Of a stretch of 63,301 bases of DNA, positions 37,303 through 45,003 are shown one piece after another. The notes below the pieces were generated by a model. It saw nothing but the letters and a program-made list of their open reading frames with translations, had not been told where the DNA came from and ran no database searches. How positions within the stretch are numbered: the stretch's first letter is position 1; each line of letters opens with the position of its first letter. Source of the DNA: Terriglobia bacterium (lineage in GTDB: Bacteria > Acidobacteriota > Terriglobia > Bryobacterales > Bryobacteraceae); the NCBI GenBank assembly GCA_020073365.1, contig JAIQFL010000011.1, positions 1 to 63,301 on the forward strand, given 5' to 3'. A program made the position numbers and the translations under genes.

Positions 37303-37998
37303 TCAAAATACGGGAATCCGACAGATGTCGTGCAGATCGCCAAGATCGAGCGTTTCATGAAAATGCTCATCCGGCTTTGGGGCCGGTCTCGCCTTGCGAT
37401 CAACTAGCTGAACCTCCACATTCTCGAACTTGAACGCGTCTGTTTTGGTGTACGCGAAGCGGTATTCCTCTTGGTAGGCGAACTTCTTGAGCTTGGTGGT
37501 CGTGATGAGATCGGGGATTGCCCATACGTTGCCCGGTAGATCATGGCCGTGGTAGTAGCGGACCATTCGACAGACGTATTTCTGATAGTCGCCAACGGCG
37601 CCGGAGGTCACGAGAGCCTCGGGCGGCAAGGCTCTTTGCCAGCGTTGGATGAATTTAAGCGGGTCACAGATTTCGACGCACGCCTTGGCATCGAACTCGT
37701 TCTTCAGAGCGTCGTTGAATGACATGCTGACGCAGTAAACGAAGATTTCGTGCGCCTTCGTGATGAACTCCGCGCCGAGTTGTAGATTTCCTTGGGTATG
37801 CTGCGTGAGGTTGGTTATCTCAAGGCCGTTCAAAGGGCGGTATAGTCGCGTCCCCTCGTATTCATCGCCCACAACCTGAGCGGCCTTTGCGTCTTCGTAG
37901 TCACGGTAAAAGGCGGCATTCCAACAGAACATGGCTCCATCGAGAAATTGCTGGGCGTGATCTGGATTATGGAAGTATTTGAAACGACTGCGGCGCAT
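37303..37998 (-). CDS. Hypothetical cargo protein (DUF2971-like pattern)
   Basis: The ATG at 37998 gives 231 aa; an upstream GTG at 38019 would give 238. The opening FKYFHNPDHAQQFLDGAMFCW, the RDYEDAKAA segment and GDEYEGT resemble the N-terminal pattern of DUF2971-type proteins. A C-terminal FAYQEEYRFAYT segment also fits their conserved 'EvR...' part. The function is unknown; such proteins often lie in defence or mobile regions. The assignment is tentative. Confidence 0.55.
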   Translation of the reverse strand: MRRSRFKYFHNPDHAQQFLDGAMFCWNAAFYRDYEDAKAAQVVGDEYEGTRLYRPLNGLEITNLTQHTQGNLQLGAEFITKAHEIFVYCVSMSFNDALKNEFDAKACVEICDPLKFIQRWQRALPPEALVTSGAVGDYQKYVCRMVRYYHGHDLPGNVWAIPDLITTTKLKKFAYQEEYRFAYTKTDAFKFENVEVQLVDRKARPAPKPDEHFHETLDLGDLHDICRIPVF

Positions 37999-38019
37999 GG
38001 CCCAAAACCATTTTATCAC

Positions 38020-38461
38020 CTAGACGTTTTGAAGCTCACGCACATGCCTTGCGGCCGGCCGCCCTGCGGCGAGCCGCTGGTATCAGATTGCTCGTCCAGC
38101 AAACAATTGGAACACTGACCTACTAGGGCAATCAGCAATACTCTGAGCGAAATACGCCACTCGGAGAAAGGTAGGCTATGGTGTTCACGCAGCAACTCGC
38201 TGGCTGCACGAACAGCCGATCACGCAATTCAACTATTCAACTTGAGGGGTAGTCGCCGACTCACCGATTGCGGCTGCGACTCCGCCAGTCAAGGTTCGGG
38301 AAAGCTGGGCCGGATTAGGAACGGGAAGTCGGATTCCCAACTGCGATGCTCAGGCGACCAGCCGACTTTGACGGAGAGCGCGCGCACGTCTAGCCTGTCC
38401 CCAAGTCCCGTTGTGTCGCGTTAAGGTTGGTTTCTCAACCGAATAGTCTCTGGCGTCTTTA
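38020..38461. other. 440 bp intergenic region, nothing recognised
   Basis: Lies between the divergent 37303-37998 gene (transcribed away) and the end of the thiF-like gene. No conserved frame, repeat or clear terminator was identified. Confidence 0.4.
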
Positions 38462-39262
38462 TCACCGCCCGTTAACCTCGTTTACCCGGCGTTTCCCTCT
38501 TCTTTGAAGGGCACGCCAGACCGCCGGATCGGCGGCCAGGGGCTGCACGCGACTCCCGGCCACGTTTACGAAAGCACCATGGTAAGTGATCGAGCCATGC
38601 CGGAAGAGTCTCGCCAAGAGCGCCAGCGCATGATTAGCAAGCGTCGGATTTACGAATGGCTCCTGTCGCTCCAGCGCTTCCACGGCACTGCAGCTCGGCA
38701 GACCGTCGTTGTCGAGCGACGGATCGACCAGTTCTGGGAACAATTCGGCGACGGTTCTCAGCCGGGTAGCCGAGCGCTTGTTCTCCCAGTTCCAGGGCTG
38801 ACCAAGGACGAACTGCCCGCCGGTCGCGTGGTTTCCGAGGTCGAGCCAAAGCGAAACGCCACTTCGCGGCCCCGTCACCTTCTGATCAATCACCTTCCGG
38901 GCCGCGCGGCTATCTACGCAACCGATCAGGATGTCCACCCGGTCCACGCTTGTTTTGGCCGAAAAGTGGTCCGCTACAGCGTGCCACTTCAGGCCCCAGA
39001 AGAGATTCATGCGGGAGACAAGCACTACCGCCTTTGAATGTCCGATCTCGGCCTGGCTAAAGGGCTGCCGAACACAGTTCGTGGGCGAGACGACGTCACC
39101 GTCCATCAACGTCACCTCGAGTCCGCCAGGGTGGCCGTGAACCAGCATCGCCTGGTGCAAATACGGCAGACCGGCCGTGATTGCACTACCATTTCCGCCA
39201 CAGCCGACGATCAGCACGTGTACGGGCCGACGGGTCAATTCCGGTGAGAGATGGTGCGGCAC
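38462..39262 (-). CDS. PRTRC system ThiF-family (E1-like) protein
   Basis: The start is a GTG at 39262 with GGAGG in front, 3 bp after the preceding gene's stop. The 266-aa protein carries the E1/ThiF adenylation fold: nucleotide loop GCGGNGS (20-26), D54-x-D56, N62-CV-R65-Q66 (the conserved N..RQ), K77, and metal-binding D117 with R119. A cysteine at 191 (LPSCSAVEAL) occupies the position used for thioester formation in E1-like enzymes. It should adenylate a C-terminal glycine, and PRTRC C in the same operon is the obvious candidate. It is the final gene of the C-F-B-ThiF operon. Confidence 0.88.
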   Translation of the reverse strand: MPHHLSPELTRRPVHVLIVGCGGNGSAITAGLPYLHQAMLVHGHPGGLEVTLMDGDVVSPTNCVRQPFSQAEIGHSKAVVLVSRMNLFWGLKWHAVADHFSAKTSVDRVDILIGCVDSRAARKVIDQKVTGPRSGVSLWLDLGNHATGGQFVLGQPWNWENKRSATRLRTVAELFPELVDPSLDNDGLPSCSAVEALERQEPFVNPTLANHALALLARLFRHGSITYHGAFVNVAGSRVQPLAADPAVWRALQRRGKRRVNEVNGR

Positions 39263-39265
39263 GAC

Positions 39266-39973
39266 TCACCTCCGTTCCACGAACTGCCGCAAGGTTTCTC
39301 GCGCGTCCGTCAGGTACTCTACAGGGAATGGTTTCCGGCTCCCGACCAAGTGCCGGCACAAATCGAGAAATCCGCCCGGAAAACTCGTCAGGCGTGCGCC
39401 TCCGTAGGCGTGCGTGAACTCGCTCTGAAAGAACCCCCGCTCCCATCCTTCCATCGCTTCCACACCCGACGACTCTGGAACGCGCATCGTACCAATACAG
39501 ATTTGGCCGACGTCATCTCCGTTCCAAAACGGCGCCGTCTTCAGCGTCGTGATCGCAGTTGGCCGCTCGTTCTTCTCCAGAGCGCGGACCCATAGAGTTC
39601 CGCCCGACACCTTGAACACCAGAGAAGGCACGGGGTAGCGCTTCCCGCTGAGATCCCTTCCGGCTTCGCTTCGTTCGCCGAAGAACAGCGTGCGATATTG
39701 AGCCGGTGTCCACCAAACCAACAGCTCTGAGGTTCGGACCAAGACGTTCGCCGGCAAGATCTCCGGCGGGATGTAGGTTCCCAGTCCGGTCGCGAGCGTT
39801 CGCAGGAACTCCGTTGTCAGCGATTCTGCCTCCCCCAGATACGGTGCCCCGCCTTCTGGACCCAGCTTCGCCGGATGCCACACGGCGAATGCGTCGTTTC
39901 CACCGCGATACACCAAGACTGCTCCGGCCAGCGTCATTTTCTGGCCGCCCCCAATGCTTACGTTGACCTGCAT
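39266..39973 (-). CDS. PRTRC system protein B (E2-like family)
   Basis: AGGAGAGGAGG precedes the ATG at 39973. The 235-aa protein shows the PRTRC B landmarks: LPANVLVRT followed by VWWTPAQYRTLFF (73-98), VPSLVFKV, and APFWN then ICIGTM with cysteine 159. The family has been classed as a prokaryotic E2-like ubiquitin-conjugating fold, and C159 is then the best candidate for the thioester cysteine. That role is inferred, not shown. It is followed by the E1-like gene with a 3-bp gap, indicating coupled translation. Confidence 0.85.
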   Translation of the reverse strand: MQVNVSIGGGQKMTLAGAVLVYRGGNDAFAVWHPAKLGPEGGAPYLGEAESLTTEFLRTLATGLGTYIPPEILPANVLVRTSELLVWWTPAQYRTLFFGERSEAGRDLSGKRYPVPSLVFKVSGGTLWVRALEKNERPTAITTLKTAPFWNGDDVGQICIGTMRVPESSGVEAMEGWERGFFQSEFTHAYGGARLTSFPGGFLDLCRHLVGSRKPFPVEYLTDARETLRQFVERR

Positions 39974-39988
39974 CGGAGTCCTCCTCTC

Positions 39989-41077
39989 CTACTCCACGAG
40001 TTCCATCATGAGTTTTATGAGACGCACGCCCTCACGGAAGACACTGCACGCTACCTCCAGTGTTTGAAAGGCCGCGCGCACGCTGTCGACGTCGCCCGAT
40101 AGAAACGGCACGATCAGGTTAGGCTCAGGAGCGCATTCCAGCATCCCCTGGGCCTCCTCATCGAAGCAACCTTCGATGGCGTCGTGTTTCTCAAACACTG
40201 CGACCAGGGCCGGCACCGGAGGGTTCGAGTCCGCCAATCGCTCCTGGACCGACTCCGTAATCTTGGGCCTCTCCCCTTGCCGGGACTCCGCGCTGAGCGC
40301 CAGCACTCCCGAGAGGAGAGCCCGGACCCGCCGGTTTTTCACGGTTCCGAGAAACTGCTCGACGAACCGCTCTTTGAGTGGATTCCACTTTCCGCGCAAG
40401 CACCTTGGAGTGGCGCCGTCCACGTCCGGCAGTTCGACGGTCTCACCCTCCGGATCACCTTCGTACCACTCCCTCAGTTGCTCCACCCGCTCCGCAGCAT
40501 CGCGGTAGTCATAGACCCGCACCCAGCGATTCAGGGCGTGGGTAAAAAGATTGAAAAACGTTAGGGGCAATCTTGGGTGAACACCTTCCAACAATCTCAG
40601 TGTCGGCCCTAGAACCACGTAACTGGCGCTCTCCGGTTCCACCACCAGGTACATCTCGTTCCCGTCGGGTAGCTCTGCGACACCCGCTCCGCACGGGTCC
40701 AGATCGGACACCAACCCGACGCCCAAGAAGAGATCCTGATCGATCTCCGGACCACCGTGCGCCTCGATCCTATCTTTCAAGGTCTGCTCGATGAACCGGA
40801 ACGGGTCTCTGCCAGCTCGGAACCACACGTCCGCCTGAGCGATACCGCTTGTGACAAGCGTTTTCGCCAGCCCGGCAGCGGCATTCAGCCCGCCGAAGAA
40901 CTGATACTCCGTGGGAACTCCCCGCAGAGCTGGAATACTCCAGTGGCAGCCCGGGGCAATCAGACCATCGGAGGTAGCCACCCCGGAGGCGGCGTCAAGC
41001 AACCGCCCGGTCCCCTTCGATGTCCACTGTCCAGTGCCCGCGAGAGGATCATACTTGCGTTTCTCCAGTCTGGACAT
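39989..41077 (-). CDS. PRTRC system protein F
   Basis: GGAGAGGTACAGGCA lies before the ATG at 41077, chosen over 41167 although the frame is open; the product is 362 aa. It begins MSRLEKRKYDPLAG and has GVPTEYQFFGGLN, FIEQTLKDRIEA and a long helical C-terminal half. Length, order and position between PRTRC C and B fit PRTRC protein F. No catalytic motif is recognised; it may be a helical scaffold for the E1/E2/Ubl proteins. Confidence 0.75.
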   Translation of the reverse strand: MSRLEKRKYDPLAGTGQWTSKGTGRLLDAASGVATSDGLIAPGCHWSIPALRGVPTEYQFFGGLNAAAGLAKTLVTSGIAQADVWFRAGRDPFRFIEQTLKDRIEAHGGPEIDQDLFLGVGLVSDLDPCGAGVAELPDGNEMYLVVEPESASYVVLGPTLRLLEGVHPRLPLTFFNLFTHALNRWVRVYDYRDAAERVEQLREWYEGDPEGETVELPDVDGATPRCLRGKWNPLKERFVEQFLGTVKNRRVRALLSGVLALSAESRQGERPKITESVQERLADSNPPVPALVAVFEKHDAIEGCFDEEAQGMLECAPEPNLIVPFLSGDVDSVRAAFQTLEVACSVFREGVRLIKLMMELVE

Positions 41078-41196
41078 TGCCTGTACCTCTCCAAAACTGT
41101 TTGTTGTGAAGCGTGGCGCCCTTGAGCAAGCAGCTCCAGTTCGGCCAGAGCTTCTTCTCTGCGGCATTTGTTTTCAAGCCGGATCTTCGCCTTCAT
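40960..41196 (-). CDS. Possible small overlapping gene between PRTRC C and F
   Basis: A 78-aa frame starts with ATG at 41196, with GGAG 11 bases upstream. The first 45 residues are strongly helical and charged (RREEALAELELLAQGRH). The rest overlaps the start of PRTRC F in another frame and looks non-native. If real, it fills the otherwise unexplained 198-bp gap between the two genes. Low confidence. Confidence 0.3.
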   Translation of the reverse strand: MKAKIRLENKCRREEALAELELLAQGRHASQQTVLERYRQCPDWRNASMILSRALDSGHRRGPGGCLTPPPGWLPPMV

Positions 41197-41275
41197 CGCG
41201 GATGTTCTCCGATGCGCGAGAGCGGACGCAACTTGGCCTTTCCGGCGGTTGCACCGCTCCCTGCGTCTTTGTCTT

Positions 41276-41479
41276 TCAGCCCTTCGAGCCGATCGCGCGC
41301 TCGAACGTATACTTCATCGTGTCGCCCACGGCTTCCGGCCCGCTGATCGCGGCCGTCGCAATCTCCGGGTATTGCATCGAGAGGACGCCTCTGACATCCT
41401 CTACGGTCATCCTACTGTCCGGGTCGGGCAGCCTAATTCCGAGGAACGAAAATTCGCGGCGCATCGCTCTGGCCTGCAT
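41276..41479 (-). CDS. PRTRC system protein C (ubiquitin-like)
   Basis: GGAGGAGG precedes the ATG at 41479. The 67-aa protein has REFSFLGIRLPDPDSRMT, then EDVRGVLSMQYPEIATA and a final strand KYTFERAIG. This matches PRTRC protein C, which belongs to the prokaryotic ubiquitin-like beta-grasp group. The chain ends in GSKG, so a terminal glycine is exposed without processing and could be adenylated by the ThiF-like protein. It is the first gene of the C-F-B-ThiF operon, and its promoter must overlap the right transposon end. Confidence 0.85.
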   Translation of the reverse strand: MQARAMRREFSFLGIRLPDPDSRMTVEDVRGVLSMQYPEIATAAISGPEAVGDTMKYTFERAIGSKG

Positions 41480-41502
41480 GGCTTACCTCCTCCTCTTTGT
41501 AG

Positions 41503-41575
41503 GTTTTCAGAATTAATGAAATTGCTTGTCACAATTGTTGAAAAAACGTGCCACAGTTAGTGAAATAATCCTACA
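41503..41575 (-). repeat. Right terminal inverted repeat with transposase-binding-site-like repeats
   Basis: Read on the minus strand from 41575: repeat 1 (41575-41547) starts TGTAGGATTATTTCAC and ends GTGGCACG. Repeat 2 (41546-41524) is TTTTTTCAACAATTGTGACA. A weaker repeat 3 (41523-41503) starts AATTTCATTAATTC. These mirror the left-end repeats in sequence, order and inward orientation. Confidence 0.75.
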
Positions 41576-41619
41576 TGGCGCGTTGTGGCGTAGCGGTGGA
41601 GTGCAAACGGCTGCTTCGC

Positions 41620-41961
41620 CTACCTCTTCGTCTTTCGCTGCCGCGCCCTTCTGAATTGGGCGTACAACGTTACTTCTTCGAGATCTTCATCATCCAGGTC
41701 GACGGTGGCACTGAGAAGGGCGTTAGTTCGCGACTTCGGTTGTGCCTGGGGGAAGAAGATGATGATTGGCACGCCAAAGAACCGAGCCAGTCTTTCCAAG
41801 TCGGAGATCGACGGCTTATATGTGGCAGTCTCCCATCGAGAGACCGTATTGGCGGTGGTGTTCACTGCCAGCGCCAGGTCTTCTTGGCTGATACCTTGGC
41901 CTTTTAGCGTAGTCCTCAGTTCCCGAATCTGCTTTCCGATCTGTTCGTAGATGTCTGGCAT
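41620..41961 (-). CDS. XRE-family transcriptional regulator
   Basis: The 113-aa protein has an N-terminal helix-turn-helix (ISQEDLALAVNTTANTVSRWE, residues about 24-44, written here in part) preceded by IGKQIRELRTTL. The tail is short and acidic (DLDDEDLEEVTLYAQF). It is divergent from tnsA, and four palindromes lie between their starts, so it probably represses both itself and the tns operon. It sits just outside the right end of the PRTRC element. Confidence 0.88.
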   Translation of the reverse strand: MPDIYEQIGKQIRELRTTLKGQGISQEDLALAVNTTANTVSRWETATYKPSISDLERLARFFGVPIIIFFPQAQPKSRTNALLSATVDLDDEDLEEVTLYAQFRRARQRKTKR

Positions 41962-41976
41962 GTTCTGCTCGTTGGT

Positions 41977-42073
41977 ATCCTTTAGAAGGATAATATCATC
42001 CTTTTAATGTTGACATCCCGACGAATTCATGCGATCATTCCCACAAAAGGATTATACCATCCTCTATGAGGAT
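41977..42073. promoter_or_regulatory. Four overlapping AGGAT/ATCCT palindromes, likely XRE operators
   Basis: The inverted repeats are ATCCTTTAGAAGGAT (41977-41991), AAGGATAATATCATCCTT (41986-42003), AGGATTATACCATCCT (42048-42063) and ATCCTCTATGAGGAT (42059-42073). The first pair lies next to the regulator's start, the second pair before tnsA. This is the layout of a two-sided operator for a dimeric repressor. Confidence 0.7.
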
Positions 42074-42124
42074 GGAGGGGAATCCCAGAAAGATGCAAGA
42101 CCTTTGTGTGCGCCTGGAGGATTG

Positions 42125-42898
42125 ATGGAGGAACTGATTGACGGGCCCCACCGCAGCAAGCTGACTTTTGTCGCGTCGCCGGAATCCACCGAGCCCATTG
42201 AGCTTGATCGACTAAGGCGAGTGCGCGAACCAGTGAGCCGGTCAAAATCGGGTGTCCAGGGTAAGGTTGCCGATGTGGCAAGTGGACGCTCTCGGCATGC
42301 GGAATCACAAAACGAACTCAACGCATTCCGAGTCTTACTCGCCACGGCACATCCTGATGCCTGGCAGGAGCAGCCTTTCCGTCTCGAATATCACCGCGAC
42401 GGGGCAAAGCATCGGTACACGCCCGACATTCTCGTTGTTTGGGGCGCTAATCGCGAAGTCGTCGAAGTCAAGGAAGACTCGGAGGCCGAAAAACCCGAGA
42501 ATCAGGCACGTTTTGCCTTGATCCGCGAGCTGCTGGCAGAGCATGGATACCTGTTTCGACTCTGGAAGCGGTCCGAGATTTGCGCCGAGCCCCGCTTGAC
42601 GAATGTCAGCCTTATATTGCGTTATCGCTGCGTTGATGTCTCAGCTGCGGAGCACGAAAGAATCCGGAGAGCGTTCTCCTCAGCGCCGGAATTGAGCTTG
42701 CGCACGGTCTGCGAAACTCCAGGTAAGACAGTTCCATCCGTGCTTCGCCTCGTGCTGGATGGCACGCTACATATCAACTGGTGGGAGCCGTTTGGCTTGG
42801 ACGCCAGGGTAAGCATTGCACCGATTGGTCGCCAAGTATGGCCATTTCCTCATCCGGCACCCTCGCGAAGACAGTTTCAGGAGGCCGGATGTCGCTAA
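42125..42898 (+). CDS. tnsA: TnsA-like transposon endonuclease
   Basis: I chose the ATG at 42125 because GGAGG lies just upstream and earlier codons would overlap the operators. The 257-aa protein has a PD-(D/E)XK-type core: E64 (AESQNE), D101 (YTPDILV) and E114-V-K116 (EVKED). This is the pattern of TnsA, which cuts the 5' ends at the transposon boundary. The C-terminal part (RLVLDGTLHINWWEPFG) is the helical segment that follows the core in TnsA proteins. Its stop overlaps the start of tnsB by 10 bp, implying a fixed TnsA:TnsB ratio. Confidence 0.8.
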   Translation: MEELIDGPHRSKLTFVASPESTEPIELDRLRRVREPVSRSKSGVQGKVADVASGRSRHAESQNELNAFRVLLATAHPDAWQEQPFRLEYHRDGAKHRYTPDILVVWGANREVVEVKEDSEAEKPENQARFALIRELLAEHGYLFRLWKRSEICAEPRLTNVSLILRYRCVDVSAAEHERIRRAFSSAPELSLRTVCETPGKTVPSVLRLVLDGTLHINWWEPFGLDARVSIAPIGRQVWPFPHPAPSRRQFQEAGCR

Positions 42899-45003
42899 AC
42901 GCACTGAGAAAGGGGCAGCGGATTAGGGCCGGGGCAAGTGAGTTCCTGATACTGCAAAAATTGCAGGGCAGCAAGTGGCAGCTCCAAAACTCTGCCACAG
43001 GGGAATGGTGTGTATTTACCGAAGATGATCTTCTCGATGGGTTTGCGCGAAATGAGATCTCGTTCATTGTCGAGGCAGAAGCGTGCAGTCCCACCGACGG
43101 ACTCGCTGCAAAGCGTAGCCGCGATCTTTCCGCCTATCCAGCCGAACTGGTTGCGCTGGCAGGAAACCGTGAGCAGTACCTGAAGGAGGTTGATCGGCAG
43201 CAGCCGATTTCGATCACCCGGACGACTATGGAGCCGCTCATCCGTTTGGTCTCGGAGCGGATCAAGGATGGCAAGGCGCCTGGTTGGCTCACGGTCTGGA
43301 GGGACTACCGCAAGTGGCTAGCCGCAGGGCGCGACATTCGGGCAATTATGTCAAGACAGGCCAATCGGGGCAAGAATGGTTCCCGAATGCTCCCGGACGT
43401 CCAGATCGTCAGCGATCAGATCATCGACGAGTTGTACATGACGGCCGAACGCAAGCGGGTTCCCGAAGTGCATCTCGAGATCGTCCGGCGGCTCACTGAT
43501 GCAAATAGGTGGAGGCCGGAAGGCGACCGGGTTCCGATCCCAAGCCAAAGTACGATCTATCGCGAGATTGCCCGCAGGTCACCTTACGAGATCATGGCGG
43601 CGCGATATGGCAAACGGCGCGCCGAAATGGAATTCAGGGTATCCGGCGCCGGGCCCGACACGTGCCGTGCCCTTCAGCGGGTATCGATGGATCACACGCC
43701 GAGCGACATCATCGTGGTGGACGAAAGGAGCATGCTACCGCTGGGCCGGCCAACGGTCACTTCGGCCCTCGATGAGCACACCCGTTCTCCAATGGGCTTC
43801 TACACTGGATTCGAGCCGCCGAGTTGCTTGTCCGTGATGAGATGCCTGAAACACGCGATTCTCCCCAAGACCTATGTCCCTCGGGAGTTTCCGTCGGTTA
43901 AGAACCGGTGGGAATGCTACGGGGTGCCAGAACTCGTAGTGGTCGATAACCCGCCGGAGTTCCATTCCACTCATTTCGAACGCGCGTGTTTGCAGATCGG
44001 CACCGATATCCAATATGCCAAGGTTCTCGTGCCTTGGTACAAGGGTAAGCTTGAAAGGTTCCAGGGCACGATGAACCACGATTTGATGCACGGGAATCCT
44101 GGGACGACATTCAGCAACATCCTGGAACGCGACGACTACGATCCCAGCCGCCACGCCGTTGTTATGCTGAGTACCTTTCGCGACATGCTCCACAAGTGGA
44201 TCATCGACGTGTATTTGCAGACGCCCCATCGCGGCATCAAGGACACCCCGGCTCACCGGTGGCACAGCGAGATGATCAGCTTGCCGCCGCCATTGCCGCC
44301 GAGTGCGGGCGATCTGGATGTCGTGCTCGGGATGATTGTCCAGCGCGTTGTGTTCCACTACGGCGTGGAGTTAGAAGGGCTGAAATACAATGGCCCAGAG
44401 CTTGGTGAACTGCGGCGGCGAATGGGGACAGGAGCGAAAGTCGAGCTGACGTTCGACCCTGGTGACCTTGGCCATATCAATGTGCTTGATCCCGTAAAGG
44501 GAGCCTATCTTCATGTCCCCGCGGTGGACCAGGCGTATGCAAAGGGACTCTCCTTCTGGCAGAACAAGGTCATCCGACGGTATGCGCAACGCCAGTTGAA
44601 TGCTCGTACCGATATCGTGGCGCTGGCGCAGGCAAAGGCCGAAATCCGTGCGCTTGTGGAGCGCGATTTCAATCGCAAATCGATGCGAGGCCGGAGACGT
44701 CATGCGCGCTTCATGGAAGATCATGCAACCGCAGCTGTCTCGGAGGTGGCCAGCACCGAGTCCGTGAGCGATGGCATTCCGGACCGCCCAGAGACGCACG
44801 CTGCTCATCTCACGGACGGTACTGCGGGGGGCCAGCAGACGCCCGCAGAGGCGAGTCCCGCACGCCGGCTGGCTGCCCGGCACGACGCTTTTACTGATGA
44901 CGAGATCCTGCCGATCTTCGAAGCCGATCTCGATCTGCCTCACTTGCCGGTGGCTTCCCATGTCGCTACCAAAGGCACTCCCGGCATGGAGGAATGTCAG
45001 TGA
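42889..45003 (+). CDS. tnsB: TnsB/TniA-like DDE transposase
   Basis: GGAGGCCG precedes ATG 42889, chosen over 42781 where the frame is also open. The 704-aa protein has the rve integrase core with the catalytic triad D268 (SMDHT), D353 (VVDNPPE) and E389 (GKLERFQ). The spacing between the last two is 35 residues, as in D,D-35-E enzymes. N-terminal helical DNA-binding domains precede the core, and a Mu-type C-terminal beta-barrel (FDPGDLGHINVLDP) follows. It cuts and joins the 3' ends and should bind the TTTCA-type end repeats. It overlaps tnsC by 10 bp. Confidence 0.92.
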   Translation: MSLNALRKGQRIRAGASEFLILQKLQGSKWQLQNSATGEWCVFTEDDLLDGFARNEISFIVEAEACSPTDGLAAKRSRDLSAYPAELVALAGNREQYLKEVDRQQPISITRTTMEPLIRLVSERIKDGKAPGWLTVWRDYRKWLAAGRDIRAIMSRQANRGKNGSRMLPDVQIVSDQIIDELYMTAERKRVPEVHLEIVRRLTDANRWRPEGDRVPIPSQSTIYREIARRSPYEIMAARYGKRRAEMEFRVSGAGPDTCRALQRVSMDHTPSDIIVVDERSMLPLGRPTVTSALDEHTRSPMGFYTGFEPPSCLSVMRCLKHAILPKTYVPREFPSVKNRWECYGVPELVVVDNPPEFHSTHFERACLQIGTDIQYAKVLVPWYKGKLERFQGTMNHDLMHGNPGTTFSNILERDDYDPSRHAVVMLSTFRDMLHKWIIDVYLQTPHRGIKDTPAHRWHSEMISLPPPLPPSAGDLDVVLGMIVQRVVFHYGVELEGLKYNGPELGELRRRMGTGAKVELTFDPGDLGHINVLDPVKGAYLHVPAVDQAYAKGLSFWQNKVIRRYAQRQLNARTDIVALAQAKAEIRALVERDFNRKSMRGRRRHARFMEDHATAAVSEVASTESVSDGIPDRPETHAAHLTDGTAGGQQTPAEASPARRLAARHDAFTDDEILPIFEADLDLPHLPVASHVATKGTPGMEECQ

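Larger units (their letters stand above)
22026..41575. mobile_element. PRTRC-bearing element with Tn7/Tn5053-like inverted ends
   Basis: The two boundaries carry matching terminal inverted repeats. Both begin TGTAGGATT(G/A)TTTCA and continue with about 10 more matching bases (AAC(A/T)GTGGCA). Inside each end are further copies of the TTTCAnnAACTGTGGCA motif in the same inward orientation. This multi-site arrangement is characteristic of TnsB/TniA-type transposases. Between them lie 19.55 kb of accessory genes: PRTRC proteins at both extremes, a helper operon and defence-like cargo. No transposase lies inside; tnsABC-tniQ starts 550 bp beyond the right end. The 5-bp flanks (TTCCA left, TGGCG right) are not a target-site duplication, so the ends may be rearranged. 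Confidence 0.75.

Noticed and set aside
38462..39973. PRTRC protein A (JAB-like) between B and ThiF, its common place
   Set aside because: Only 3 bp separate the B and ThiF genes and no JAB motif (HxH...D) was seen elsewhere in the element.
22021..41580. A 5-bp target-site duplication around the element
   Set aside because: The flanks TTCCA and TGGCG do not match. Only a short CGCCA-like similarity in inverted sense is present, which is not a duplication.
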